Below are positions 35,136 to 46,484 of a stretch of 64,000 bases of DNA, in pieces. A model generated the notes under the pieces. The model worked only from the letters and a program-made list of their open reading frames with translations. It was not told the origin of the DNA and made no database searches. A program made the position numbers and the translations under genes. Each line of letters starts with the position of its first letter. Position 1 is the stretch's first letter. The stretch spans positions 82,955,157-83,019,156 of the forward strand of contig CM038053.1 in assembly GCA_021397845.1 (NCBI GenBank). Direction: 5' to 3'. This DNA is from Areca catechu (lineage: Eukaryota > Streptophyta > Magnoliopsida > Arecales > Arecaceae).

Positions 35136-36436
35136 CTAATAGACTCGACTAGACATTTCTTTCAAAGGAAGTTTTATTGGACTCTCTCGGGCCAAAACAT
35201 AATAGACTATAAACTCTTTAGGTTTGACCCTAGCATGGCATGCACATGAAAATTTACTATGGACTCCTACTAAGTGCCATAAAGTATGCCAGAAATATGA
35301 TGCAAATCTAACCGGTGCAATGAATGAATATGATATGATTATTCCTATAAAATGCAATCTAAGGGTTAGAAAATCATGAAAAGTTTTAGAAAAGGGTAGA
35401 AAATAAGAAGTAGATTTAGGATTAGTCTGATAGGGCAAGAAATAATAAAAGGGTTCGAGGTTAATCGGATAGAATAGGATGCTAGAAGGGACATCAGGAA
35501 TTAGTCCTAGACTAATGAGATTGACCTTATGGGTTTGAGGTAGTCCTATAGGGTCTGCATTATGGAAGAATGGATCATTAATTCTAGGGAAGAGATCAAT
35601 TGGAGTCAATGGAGTGATTTCATCTGAGGGTACTGATTTAAGGAGATCAAGTCCTTAATAAATTCTTCTGGCTCACAAACTAAAGGATTGAGCTCTATAA
35701 TTGGGCTTTCTTTAGTGGCTCCTTAGGTAAGGTTCTGATAGTAGTATTTAGGTTCTCTTCCTCTAGCTGGTCTTCCACTACAGGTTCAACTTGGGTGTGG
35801 TCAGGTTTAGCTAATGTTGGGTGGTCTTCTACCTAGGTATCTATCAGGTTAACTAGTTATAGATCATCCATAAGTGTGTCTTCTTCTTCCTCATACTCCT
35901 CCACTAAGCTCACATCAGCTTCATATATTTCCTCTACAAGTTCACTCTGGTGAACCAATGGGGTGGTAATAGGGGCTGACTAAGGAAAAATTGACTAATA
36001 CTAAGCTCAAATCTAGGGATATTAATCCTATAGGGTTTTGGTTGACTGAGAGATAGTGGGTTACTACTGGGTTCATATCTTGGGACTATGGTTTCCTGGG
36101 GATTATAGGATAAGGGTTCAGCTCTATGGGCCTTGTCTAGCATTCCTATTTGGTCATCTAATGGATCAATCCTATGGATCATTTGGTTATTGGATTGGGT
36201 TATCTAGTTACTCTGGGAGGTTAATTGGGCAAGCTGGGTTTGGGTTTGGGTGGTTGATTGGTTCAGCTGGGTATTAGTTTGGTTTAACTGGATATTAGTT
36301 TGGTCAAGCTTGTAATTCATTTGGGCAAACTAGTCAGTCATGGCTTTCATGAGGGCCTTAAAATTGAAATCCATGGCTGAGCTGGGTTGGGGTTTAGACT
36401 CTGGTATGGATTTCTAGTCTAGTGGTCATGCAATCA
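35136..36436 (-). pseudogene. Gypsy-B gag remnant with integrase fusion
   Basis: The N-terminus near 36436-36200 has the gag start and a Gln/Asn-rich repeat (QTNIQLNQTNTQLNQ). The capsid-like region seen in E1 is missing. The middle is a degraded acidic tail. The longest open piece (35609-35136) contains PYQTNPKSTSYFLPF and ends in RFASYFWHTLWHLVGVHSKF, the same integrase-core-like join as in E1. Confidence 0.7.
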
Positions 36437-37481
36437 AACAATCAGTCAGAATGAGATGGTGCAGCCAAGCATGCAAAGGATCAAAAATTCTAGGGTTTCC
36501 TAGACCTAGAGCCAAAACTGAATGGGTTAGCTCAACTTACACTTAATCTAGTAGCTAATGCTTCCTTTGGCTAGGTAGAGGGTGGGAGGCCCCCCTACTT
36601 CCACAGGGATCCAATTAAAAACCACAACACCACTTAGGTCATTTGACTCTGGACCCTGAACCTTGGACACCAGATTTTAGTAATAGCCACAGGATTAAAT
36701 GCTCTAGTTGGCCCACACAATTCGGACCTGACTTGTTAGTGTTACCTAGCCCTCTAGGGAAAATTAGGTCTAATTAATTTTAATTAGGCTTAGGTCAAAA
36801 TGATGATGGTTGTTTTGGGCCCAGGATAGGGGATGAAATTTTGCCCTGATGTTAGATAGCAATTGCCCTTAAGATTAGGTTAAAAATGATGGCAATTGAT
36901 GGTCCTGATGCAATCTGAAATAATCAAAAAATAAAAAATAATTTATGTGTATTTTATGAGGTGGCAAGTTAAGTTTAGGTTGATTAGGTTAGCAACAAAT
37001 GGGGTTGGGATTGGGGTGTGTGGAAGTTGGTTAGGTTTGGTTGAGTCAAAATGCAGAAATAGCATAATTCAGAAAATTAGGATTTCAATGATGCATATTT
37101 TGACATAGTTACTGATGCAAAAAAAAATCTAAAAAATTATAGAACATAGAAATGATGGTGATGATGAATTATACCAAATCTTATGCAAAAAACAAATTAG
37201 ATGATAATGCAAATCCTAGGGTCTTTAGACTAATGTAGAAATATCAGGATTTTAATTAGGGTTTCTAATATGCCTAATTTTTATGAATAAAGTTTTTTGT
37301 TAAATTAATTAAAAATAATAAATTATAAAGACAAAATATAGGACATAACATGCAAATTTTATAGAAAAATAAAATTCCTAGGTGGTCGAAATCAGATAAA
37401 AAACAGACACCTAATGCAGCTAGCAGGATGCAGAAATTAGGGTTTGTGATCCAAATGCAGATGAATGCTATCCTAAACTCG
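36437..37481 (-). other. Gypsy-B untranslated leader
   Basis: AT-rich, no coding sequence. Parts of the text near 36580-36730 resemble the Gypsy-C leader near 43240-43360. Confidence 0.6.
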
Positions 37482-37494
37482 CTCAGATACCAAA
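37482..37494 (-). promoter_or_regulatory. Gypsy-B primer-binding site
   Basis: Minus strand TTTGGTATCTGAG next to the LTR end at 37496. It matches the initiator tRNA-Met site with one mismatch (TATCTGAGC for TATCAGAGC). Confidence 0.7.
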
Positions 37495-37495
37495 C

Positions 37496-39056
37496 TGATA
37501 TGGACAACTCTAAGATTGCTAAAAAATCAAGAAAAATAGTAAACTCATTTTTTTTAAATTTTTTTATAATTTTAATTTGCAGGCTAAATTCTAAAAATTA
37601 AGTAAGAACTAACAAGATAATTAGTAATGCAAAGAATCATCATATCACAGGCATACTCATGCAAAATAATAAAAATCAGGACCTGAGAATTGAGAAATTC
37701 TTGGCTTAGGATAGCTAACCTTCAATCAAAATAGAAATCAAGAGAAGGGAAGGATGTTACCAGTCAGAGATTGAAGAATCTGTAATTAAAGAGATCACTC
37801 ACACTCTGATTAGAGCCTGGATGATGAAGCTTCAGTTTCTTTGGATTAGATGGCTGATTTGGATTTTCCTAGAGGCAAAGAAGTCCTCCTCTGAGGAAGA
37901 AAATACCTCGGGGATCCTGCAAGCATCAGAGGTCAATCAAAATAGCAAATAAAAAAAGGAAAAGAAACTAGGGTTTGGGTTGAAGCAGGATTAGGGTTAG
38001 AAGCTGGCGACCTGGAGAAGAAGGGGTTCCTTCACATGCACGGTAGCAAGGGTACTCTTCTCTTGGTCATGGCTGATCTTCTGGGACATAGAAGAATGCT
38101 AGGGCAGCAGGGGTTCAGCCAAGCACAAGAAGAACAATCCACAAAACACAAAACTCCAACATAAGAACAATACTCAAGACAAAATTTCAGCAAAGTTTAA
38201 TTCATATGATAAAAAATTATTACAAGAGGAAGAGGGGTGGGGTATTTGTAGAGCTCCCATGCCCTCTCCTAAAGGGATTACAAGACTTCTCCTAGTTAGA
38301 ATAGGTTTACATAATTTAAGTGGGAGAAAGACTACAAAATAAACCTTAAACTAAAAGTATACAAGCTGAATGAAATGAAAACTCAAACTCCTTTTATTTG
38401 AACTCTTCCACCATGTTTGGACTTGGTCAACCATTAAGGATGCCTAGGGTAGGCGTGTGAGCTTCAAGGGGCAGTAATGGGCTGGCCAATGGCTTAGGGT
38501 GCATGGGCTTTGGGCCTCCTGGAAGCTGGGGTGCCAGGGCTAGTATATTCCAGTCATCAAACTGGAATCTTAGTTCTTAAGGCTTGGGCCTGGCAGTTAA
38601 GCTTGATTTCTCCTAGGCTGGGCACAGATGGACCTCTGGATTCATGATATGCCCTGGTCTGGGAATATACTCTAGCATCTGCAAAGAATCTGGGATTTGG
38701 AGAGCATCTGGAAGGAATCAGGATATTTGGAAAGGCATCTTGGATCCTAGGGTGTCACATAAAATCAAATAAGCTGATGTAGTGGCCTCTAACTCCTGGA
38801 TGAGGCCTAGTGGAACTCCAAAATAGGGTAAACTTTTTTCTTGTACAAAAATTGGACTCATACTAGACTTATACGGAAATACAGGACTCGATACTGGACC
38901 GGGGTTGAGACACAATCAACTAGTCTCAACTTATTACAGGACTCAATCTTACTTGCTTACAAAATCATGACACATGTTTAAGGTTCTAAAAAAAAGTCCT
39001 AATCAGTAAACCGTATGGGATCTAGTGATATGTGTCTAATTCTAGTGTCCCCACCA
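37496..39056 (-). repeat. Gypsy-B 5' LTR
   Basis: Plus-strand ends TGATATGGACAAC and GTCCCCACCA. The right end matches 34343-34513. A weak TATA variant (minus CTACAAATAC) lies near 38239-38248. Confidence 0.85.
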
Positions 39057-40392
39057 CTTAGAGGCATCATAGGTTTGAGAACAAGGTAGGAAATATGCCA
39101 ACTTTGAGAACCTATCGACCACTACAAAAATAAAGTCATGTCTTCTTATGGTCTTAGGTAATCCAAGAACAAAATCCATGCTAAGATCTTGCCAAGGACA
39201 ATCTGATACAAGAAGAGGGGTATATAGGCCAGTGTTTTGCTTTTGCTATTTAGCAACAGTGAAAGTTCGACATCTAGCCATAAATTAGATAGCATTCCTT
39301 TAAAGATTGGGCCAATAGAATTGGTCCTTAACCACTAAAATGGTCTTATTTCTATCAAAATGTCCAGCTAAGCCTCTTGCATGTGTTTCCTAAATTAGGA
39401 AGTCTCTAAGGGAAGTATTAGAAATACATAGATTACTTTCCTTAAAAAAGGTAACCATCTTGAAGGATATATTCACTATACGTACTAGACGGTCCTTGTT
39501 TAATTGTTTTATAAATCTCACTAAAGTCGGGACAATTCTTGTATTCATCTTTTAGCTTACAAATCCTACGACTTTAATACTGACACAATTCAAAAGCATA
39601 AAGCATCGACTAAGCATGTCGGCAACCCGGTTATCAAAACCCGATCGATGTTTTAAAACAAAAGTATAGGCTTGGATATATTCTATCCATTTTCCATGCC
39701 TAGGATTTAATTTCTTTTGCGAGTTAAGGAATCAAAGTGCTTCGTGATCCGAGTAAAGAACAAACTCTTGCGGTAGCAAATAGTGTCTCTAATACCATAA
39801 GGCTTGGACTACCGTGTATAATTTCTTATCATAAGTTGAATATTTTAACCTAACATCAGTCAACTTCTTACTAAAGAAAGTGACCGGGTGATTTCCTGAC
39901 TCAAGACTCCTCTAATTCTTACACCCGAGGCATCATAAGCTACTTCAAAAACTTTCAAAAATTTAGGTAACCTCAAAATTAGAGCCTGGGTCATCTTGTC
40001 CTTTTTCTAGGAAGGCTCTATTGGCATTCTGGGTCCACTCAAAGGTTCCCTTCCTAAGATAATCGTAATAGGTGCAACAATTATACTAAATCCTTGAATA
40101 AATCTCCTATAGAAGGTGGCTAATCCATGGAAAATATGAACATGGTGTACATTTTTAGGTATGGGCCACTCTACTATGGATTAGATTTTCTCAGGATTAG
40201 CAGACACGCCTTCAGCAGTTACTATGAAACCTAGAAAAATAACCCTTGGGGTCATGAAGCTACACTTCTTCAAGTTTGCATAAAGATTATCTTCTCTAAA
40301 TGCTTGGAACACTTGTCAAAGATGGTCTAAGTGTGCCTTCTTAGTTTTACTATATATGAGGATATCATCAAAATAAATTATTAAAAAGTTTC
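39057..40392 (-). pseudogene. Gypsy-C RT end, RNase H and integrase N-terminal part
   Basis: Resumes RT after the TRIM: FLIIYFDDILIYSK with intact YFDD (40364-40375), then FLGFIVTAEGVSANPEK, RNase H (KYSTYDKKLYTVVQAL, SDHEALWFLNSQKKLNPRHGKW) and the integrase zinc-binding region (THARGLAGHFDRNKT, MARCRTFTVAK). The core begins [16 protein letters not shown] and ends at TYDASK, where Gypsy-B is inserted. Multiple stops and frame changes; the remaining integrase should be left of the window. Confidence 0.82.
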
Positions 40393-40829
40393 TGATGGGG
40401 ACATCGGCCCAGAATCTGAAGCAGCCCAGATCATCCCAAAAGCCCAACCCAGAAGTCCAACCTAGAAGCCCAGCCCAGACCTGAGCCAGACCAGCCCAAA
40501 CCCTGGAGGTCCAAGATCCTGAAGTTGATGCCGCATCATCTGGTATCAGAGCAAGTTTAGGTTAGGTTAGGATTAATTCCATTTGCTTTCTACTTTAAAA
40601 TATTTCAGTCTACAGATGATGTATCGAGGAGCCAATTTGAAGCCTGACTCAACGGAGTCAAGTTCTCCCCACCTCAGGAGAAATGATGGGGACATCGGCC
40701 CAGAATCTGAAGCAGCCCAGATCATCCCAAAAGCCCAACCCAGAAGTCCAACCTAGAAGCCCAGCCCAGACCTGAGCCAGACCAGCACAAACCCTGGAGG
40801 TCCAAGATCCTGAAGTTGATGCCGCATCA
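40393..40829 (+). mobile_element. TRIM-like miniature LTR retrotransposon in Gypsy-C RT
   Basis: 437 bp with two 146-bp terminal direct repeats (40393-40538 and 40684-40829) that differ at one base by my reading. Repeat ends are TGATGGGGACATC and GATGCCGCATCA. A tRNA-iMet PBS (TGGTATCAGAGC, 40541-40552) lies two bases after the left repeat. A purine stretch (CTCAGGAGAAA, 40673-40683) precedes the right one. GTTTC at 40388-40392 and 40830-40834 is the target duplication. There is no gene. The last internal bases translate as DSTESSSPHLRRN, close to the chromovirus tail (STGSSSSHPGRI in E1), so it is probably a deletion derivative of a gypsy element. Confidence 0.93.
40541..40552 (+). promoter_or_regulatory. 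primer-binding site of the TRIM
   Basis: TGGTATCAGAGC, complementary to the initiator tRNA-Met 3' end. Confidence 0.85.
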
Positions 40830-41353
40830 GTTTCCAATAAAAGCTTTTAAAATTGAGTCATAATCCTCATAAAAGTACTAGGAGCATTAGACAAATCGAA
40901 AGGCATCACTAACCATTCATATAAGCCATCCTTAGTCTTAAAAGTAGTTTTCCATTCATCCTTAGGTCTAATTCTAACATGATGATACCCACCCTTTAGG
41001 TCAATCTTTGATAAGATGGTAGCACCGGCCATCATATCTAGCATGTCATCAAGACGGGGTATAGGAAATTGATATTTCACTGTGATCTTATTGATGGCTC
41101 TACTATCAACACACATCCTCCAAGTGCCATCTTTCTTAGGGATCAAAAGGACTGGAATGGCACATGGGCTCAAGCTCTCTCTAGTAAATCCTTTTTTAAG
41201 AAGATCCTCAGCTTGCCTTAGTAACTCTAGATGTTCTGTAGGGTTCATTCTATAGTGTGGTAAATTTGGCAAGGTCGCTCCTGAGACTAGGTCAATAGCA
41301 TGTTGTATGTCCCTTAATGGTGGTAAGCGATCAGGGAGGTCTTCAGGGAACAC
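40830..41353 (-). pseudogene. Gypsy-C reverse transcriptase, N-terminal part
   Basis: 168-aa open piece from [18 protein letters not shown] through [63 protein letters not shown] and [12 protein letters not shown]. These are fingers and palm motifs of chromovirus-type gypsy RT. It breaks where the TRIM was inserted, just before the YFDD motif, which lies at 40364-40375. Confidence 0.9.
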
Positions 41354-41382
41354 ATCCTTAAATTATTTCAGAAACTCAAAAT

Positions 41383-41995
41383 CTAATGAGGGTATTCTTT
41401 CTGGGGTTGGTCATGAACTTCTTTAGCGGTCAAAATCCAGACTGGTGAACCCTCACAAAACTCGTGCTCTAATTCTTTAGCAGTAATTAGGTTTAATCTT
41501 GGTTCCTTTTCCCTTAAATTACTAGACTCTCTTTTGATATTGTCTTTAGGTGGGGTCGAATTGATGACAATTCTCTTTCCATGATGGTTAAAGGAACATG
41601 AATTGGTTCCACCAAAAAGGGTGGCATCATGGTCATACAACCAGGGTCTGCCTAAAATAATATTGCTAACCCTCATTGAAATAATATCACACCATACTTT
41701 CTCTTGGCAGGATTGAATTTGGACTGGAAGCTGGCATCATAGCTTAATAGGAATAGATGTAGCATCCATCCAAGATATGTTATAGGGGCTAGGGTATGGT
41801 ACTGTGGGTAAGCCTAGGTTCTTAACAGCATTTGTAGATATAGCATTAACACAACTTCTACTATCTATAATAATCTTGCAAACTTTGTCCCCTAATTTGA
41901 TAAAGGTTTGTAGGATATTAGTCCTATGCCAGTCCTCATTCTTCTTGGTCTGAGTCAGAATATATCTAACTACACCTATTTGGTCAGATGACTCT
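41383..41995 (-). pseudogene. Gypsy-C aspartic protease region
   Basis: Retropepsin-like segment: KIIIDSRSCVNAIS near 41850-41890, then NLGLPTVPYPSPY and the second part SNIILGRPWLYDHDATLFGG from 41676. The active site, normally Asp-Ser/Thr-Gly, reads Asp-Ser-Arg. A frame change and a stop near 41677 separate the two parts. Confidence 0.8.
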
Positions 41996-41999
41996 ATTG

Positions 42000-43140
42000 G
42001 TTCATCATCTCCTTCATATTCATCTACTAATTTTTTTCAGCTTCATAAACTTCTTCCTCACACTCTTCAATATTTTCTGGGTACTCTTCCTTAAGCTCTC
42101 CTATATGTAAAGCTCGTGTAGGACACTATGCAGCATAATGGCCAACTTTATGACAGCTAAAACAGGTGCAATTTGGTTCCTATCCTTTTTAGACTTCGGG
42201 TGTCTTACCTTTGTCATCCTTACGAGCTGGTGGGGTGGGAAGATTGGGTCGGCTATTTGGAAATCGGCTCATACTAGGTATACTTCCAAGGGTATTAAAC
42301 CTACTTGGCTCGGGTCGACGAGTAATGGGTCCTCTCTGAAACCTCTCGCAATCCGTAGCAATCTGGTAGGCTTGGTCTAAATCATGGACTTCTCTCAGGA
42401 ATAACTCTCTCTAAATATCCTCATTTAGGCCTGTTCTAATCCTAGATAATGTGATAGCTTCTGACTCGACTACACTACACCTTATAACAAATTTATCAAT
42501 TTTGCTATATATTCAGCAACTGATTTATTGTCTTTAGTTGACTTTTGCCACTGATCTAGCAATTTTTGCTCATAGGACAAGGGTAGGTATTTCTCCCTAA
42601 GTTTAATCTTCATAGCTCTCCATGTGACTATGGGCATATCTCTTCTTTGTTGATTAAGTCATTCCACATTTCTCCAATACAATCTAGCCTTTCGGGTTAG
42701 CTTATGTTAAGCAATTTAAACTTTCTCTCTTCCGACATCTCGTACTATTAGAAATACTAGTCCATGTCACTCTCCCAATTAGTGTATACCTTAGGGTCTA
42801 AACTTTCATCAAAGATGGGTGCATCAAGTCGTATATTCCTAAGGATTCATTCTTCCTGATCATTGACATCAAGGGATTGGTGCCTAGGATTCGGTTCAAG
42901 AGTGAGTTCCCTACATTGGGCTCTTGGACCTGGGGGAGTGGGTCTAGGTGTTTCAGGCTCTGGTTTGGTCATATAGGATTCTTCAAGATTATCCAGCCTC
43001 TCTTCTACTTGGTCAAACCTAGCATTGAGTTGCCTAAATTGTTCAGTCATAGATCACATTAAAGCCTCAATGTTAGGGTCCAAGATAGGATTGGGTTGGG
43101 TTTGAAAATGCTGATATGGAGTACCTGATCTAGTAGCCAT
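42000..43140 (-). pseudogene. Gypsy-C gag
   Basis: Start chosen at 43140 (MATRSGTPYQHFQTQPNP). A coiled-coil-like N-terminus follows (MTEQFRQLNARFDQVEERL), then a degraded capsid region. The zinc knuckle CFSCHKVGHYAA-C at 42123-42164 keeps all CCHC ligands but has a stop before the last Cys. An acidic tail near 42000-42110 leads to protease. Several stops. Confidence 0.82.
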
Positions 43141-43990
43141 GCAATGCAATCCTAGCTTCTAGGGTTCCTAGACCTAGAGCTCAAGTAGAATGAGTCAATT
43201 CAAATTATAGCCAATTCAGCAATTATCCTGTCTACTAGCCAGGTAAAAGGTGGGGTTGTGGGAGGCTCCCCTACTCTCGCAGGATCCAAATTAAAACCAC
43301 AAGTCCACTTAAGGCATTTGTCTCTGGACCTCTAGCCTTAGACACCAGATTCAAGAGATAACCGAAAGATTGGGTGCACTAGTTTTCTCACAAAACTTAG
43401 AACCCGACCTTGTGGATGTCCCTAAGCTACTTTAGGTTTCTAATTGATTTTAGTTAGGCTTGGGTTTGATGCAGGATGGTTGTTTTGAGCTAAAGAAAGG
43501 TGATCAAGTCCTTCCCTTATCTAATAGAGTAGAAGTGTCCTTAAAATTTATTTCAATGATGATGCATGCACATGAAACCCTAATGCAAGAAACTAAGATC
43601 AATAAATTACAAAAATAAAATTATATATATATATATTATATGCAAATGGTAGATGTAATATAGATTAATATCAAAATACTAAATGCAAAGAAAATTAGGG
43701 TTTGAAGGTTTTATAGTAAACTAAATTTCAGCCCTAGTTTAGTGTTGCAGAAATTTCAGGAAGGTAATTTTTTTTAGGGTTTTCTTTTGCAGATTTTTTT
43801 TTCTATATTTTTCAGATCTGAAAAATTCTAGAAAATCATAGAATTTAAGGGGACTAAATATACAATGGATGGATGCAAAAAATAAATGAAAAATAATAAT
43901 ATTTGATGATATTTAGACCTAGGTTTAGACTAATAGGCAGATTTTAGCATGCAAAAATTTCAAGAACTAGCAATTAACTTTAGTTTAACT
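43141..43990 (-). other. Gypsy-C untranslated leader
   Basis: No coding sequence. A (TA)n stretch lies at about 43621-43640. Text at 43240-43400 is shared with the Gypsy-B leader. Confidence 0.6.
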
Positions 43991-43991
43991 T

Positions 43992-44003
43992 GCTCTGATA
44001 CCA
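43992..44003 (-). promoter_or_regulatory. Gypsy-C primer-binding site
   Basis: Minus strand TGGTATCAGAGC, a few bases from the LTR end at 44010. Confidence 0.8.
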
Positions 44004-44009
44004 AAAAGG

Positions 44010-45626
44010 TGATGCGGGATGAGATATGAAAATCTAATTTTATTAATCCTAAAGTTTTTTTAGATAAGAGTAATGATCAATTAGTTTAGCAAATCTCAAA
44101 ATAAGGAACTCAAAGAACCTAGATCAAATCAACTAGGTAACTAGTTTGATCACGAAACTGATCAAGAAAACAGGACCTGATGATTAATAAATCACCCAAA
44201 CTAGGATTATCGCTTGCAAGAATCAGAACTAAAGAATTGAGGAGGGGTTTTGCTTACCAACGAAGATTTGTTGAACTCTTGACGTAGATCGATTTCAGCA
44301 CTTTAGGATTCACATTAGAACTTCAAGATTATCAATCTTCGAGTTCCGATATGCAATGTTGTTGGTTCCAAAGCAAGATAGTCCTTCACTTCAGATCTTG
44401 ATCACCTGGAATCAGTCAAGAAGAAGATGTTAGTAGGTGTGGAAGGTGGAAAAGATTGGAAGAAAAGGAAGATAAGAAATAAGGGTGGGCGACTTTAGGG
44501 TTTCTTGGAAGGAAGATGATGGATAACTAGGCCTCACACCAAGGACCTCATGTTCGCTCCCTCACAGAGTTTGATGCTCCCATAGCAAAGGATTGAAGAG
44601 AAAATTCTCAACATTATTTCAGTAAAAAATCTGTTGATTACAAAGGGAGGCGTTGAGGGTTATTTATAGACCCTCATGAATTACAAGCTAGAAGAGTAAG
44701 GGTTTCATCCTCTTGAGTTCTTGTTGGAAGTGCAAGAAGCTCCATGGAATTGGCTTCCCTTAGGTGTCAACCTCCTCTTGAGTCTTCTTTTTGCATCATG
44801 AAACCTTGGTCTTGAGCTTCATCCACTTGGGCGACAAGACTTGGACTAGAGTTGGCGACAAAGACCTCTTGTTTCTTGAAATAAATCCTTGGTTGAATGG
44901 TTGATGGGCAGCCAGGATGAATTTTTGGTTGGAAATCCATGATGGATTCTTGAATTTAAATGATAAAGAACTCTTGAATTTATAGGATGGGCAGCCAGGA
45001 TGAATTTTTGGTTGGAAATCCATGATGGATTCTTGAATTTAAATGATAAAGAACTCTTGAATTTGTAGGACTTCATGGGTTCTTGAAACAAGAAACTCCT
45101 TTGATCCTTGGCTTCATGAATTGGCAGCCAACTTTAAATCCTTGTGGCCGACCATGACATGTGTGATGATGAAATGGCATGTCAGGGTGACATTGCATGA
45201 TGAGATGGCATGATGACGTGGCATGTGTCATGGCATGGGACATCCAAGATGATGATGTGGCAATATGGGGAGTCCAAGATGATGTGGCATCATGAATTGG
45301 ATCCTTCTTGGCTTGCATTCTTGATTTGAGCTTGAACCTCCTCATTACAAGATTCAATTGAAACTAATTAACTAATTAAGGGACTCACTTGGAACTAACT
45401 TTGCCCAACTTGATCAAATCGAACCCAATTTAACAAAATTACTAAGGCATAACAAATCAAAACAAAAATTAAATTGACTAGGCTTGTATATATAGGACTC
45501 AATTGAACTTGGGGTTTGTATATGTATAAGACTCGATTAAAATTGGGGTTTAGCGCTTATTCATAGGTGATCCATAGAGAATTGGGATTAACCTGTCATC
45601 TCTTTCTAGCCCTGGTGTCTGCACCA
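44010..45626 (-). repeat. Gypsy-C 5' LTR
   Basis: Plus-strand ends TGATGCGGGATG and GTGTCTGCACCA. TATA box on the minus strand at 44661-44670 (TCTATAAATA). Related to the Gypsy-D LTR in ends, order and promoter context. TCTGG at 45627 would be its duplication copy; the partner is not visible. Confidence 0.82.
44903..45068. repeat. 83-bp tandem duplication in Gypsy-C LTR
   Basis: Two adjacent, almost identical 83-bp units (44903-44985 and 44986-45068), both starting GATGGGCAGCCAGG. A one-base difference is seen near the unit ends (TTTATAG against TTTGTAG). Confidence 0.9.
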
Positions 45627-46484
45627 TCTGGCCTCTACAGGTAGTTCACACCAGGGCTCGATCCTAATCAACTCCCTTGAAGTGCTAGCTCTTCAGGATC
45701 CTGCAAGCCAATCGTCTCCTTTCTTGGACCTGCAAGATCTTCTTGAAGCCATCGGGAAGAACTTGTTGGAGGATAATGAGGAGAAGTGGATGTGGAACCC
45801 TTTCCAACCAACTCTCTTTTCTGAAACCCTAGCTTGATTGCTAGGTAGGCTCACACCCAAAACTCTAATCCTCTCAAACCCCACTTTAAGGAATCCCTAT
45901 CTTTCTCTCTTAGAAAAGCCTAGCTTATCATCCTCTTACTGGCCCTAAAATAATACTTATTTATAGTGGCAGTGAAAAGAGAGACAGATATGAAAGGTAG
46001 AGTGATTGAGGGAGAGGGTTAAGGGTTAAACCAAATTAGCTCTAGGTTTAAATGGAAAAAATATGCATTCCCAAATAATGCATTCCATAAAAACCTTGGA
46101 GCCAATTTTAGCCAAGATTTGAAACTTGAATTCAAAATTCAAATTTAAATCTTTTTAAAGGAAAGAGAGCATGAAAAATCAAATCCAATTTGATCCTAAG
46201 CCAAATCACATTTGGCTTGACCCATCAGGTTGCAATCATATTACAAATAAGTCATCCAAAATTCACTAATCGAAATAGTGAAAAAAAATCCTTGTCACAA
46301 CCAAGTGTCAACATGGAAGTGTCGATAATTCAAAATGTCGACACTCCAAAGGGTCGACACTTGGATCATGATCAATCATATTGACCCCAATGATGCCAAG
46401 CGATTCTCAATCGTCAATCAGCCTTTAGATCAAGTAGAAACCCCTATGGTGTGTGACCCCATAGGTTCGAACACTAAGTCGGTA
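45627..46484 (-). repeat. fragment of a copia LTR between Gypsy-C and Gypsy-D
   Basis: No coding sequence. A TATA-like CTATAAATA on the minus strand near 45957-45966, and a block at 46440-46475 (CCTATGG, GTGTGACC, CCATAGGTTCGAAC) shared with Copia-S near 28885-28920, suggest a related copia LTR in minus orientation. Both ends are cut by gypsy insertions. Confidence 0.5.

Larger units (their letters stand above)
34343..39056 (-). mobile_element. Gypsy-B, non-autonomous gypsy element, 3' LTR cut by Sire
   Basis: 5' LTR 37496-39056, PBS, leader, gag remnant, integrase C-terminus/chromodomain, then only 171 bp of the 3' LTR (34343-34513), which match 38885-39056. The rest of the 3' LTR should lie beyond Sire, outside the window. 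Like E1 it lacks protease, RT and RNase H and keeps the gag-integrase join. It interrupts the Gypsy-C integrase gene at 39057; the expected duplication copy is CTTAG, partner not visible. Confidence 0.85.

Noticed and set aside
46440..46475. tRNA gene
   Set aside because: A B-box-like GGTTCGAAC is present, but I see no cloverleaf and no A box at the right distance.
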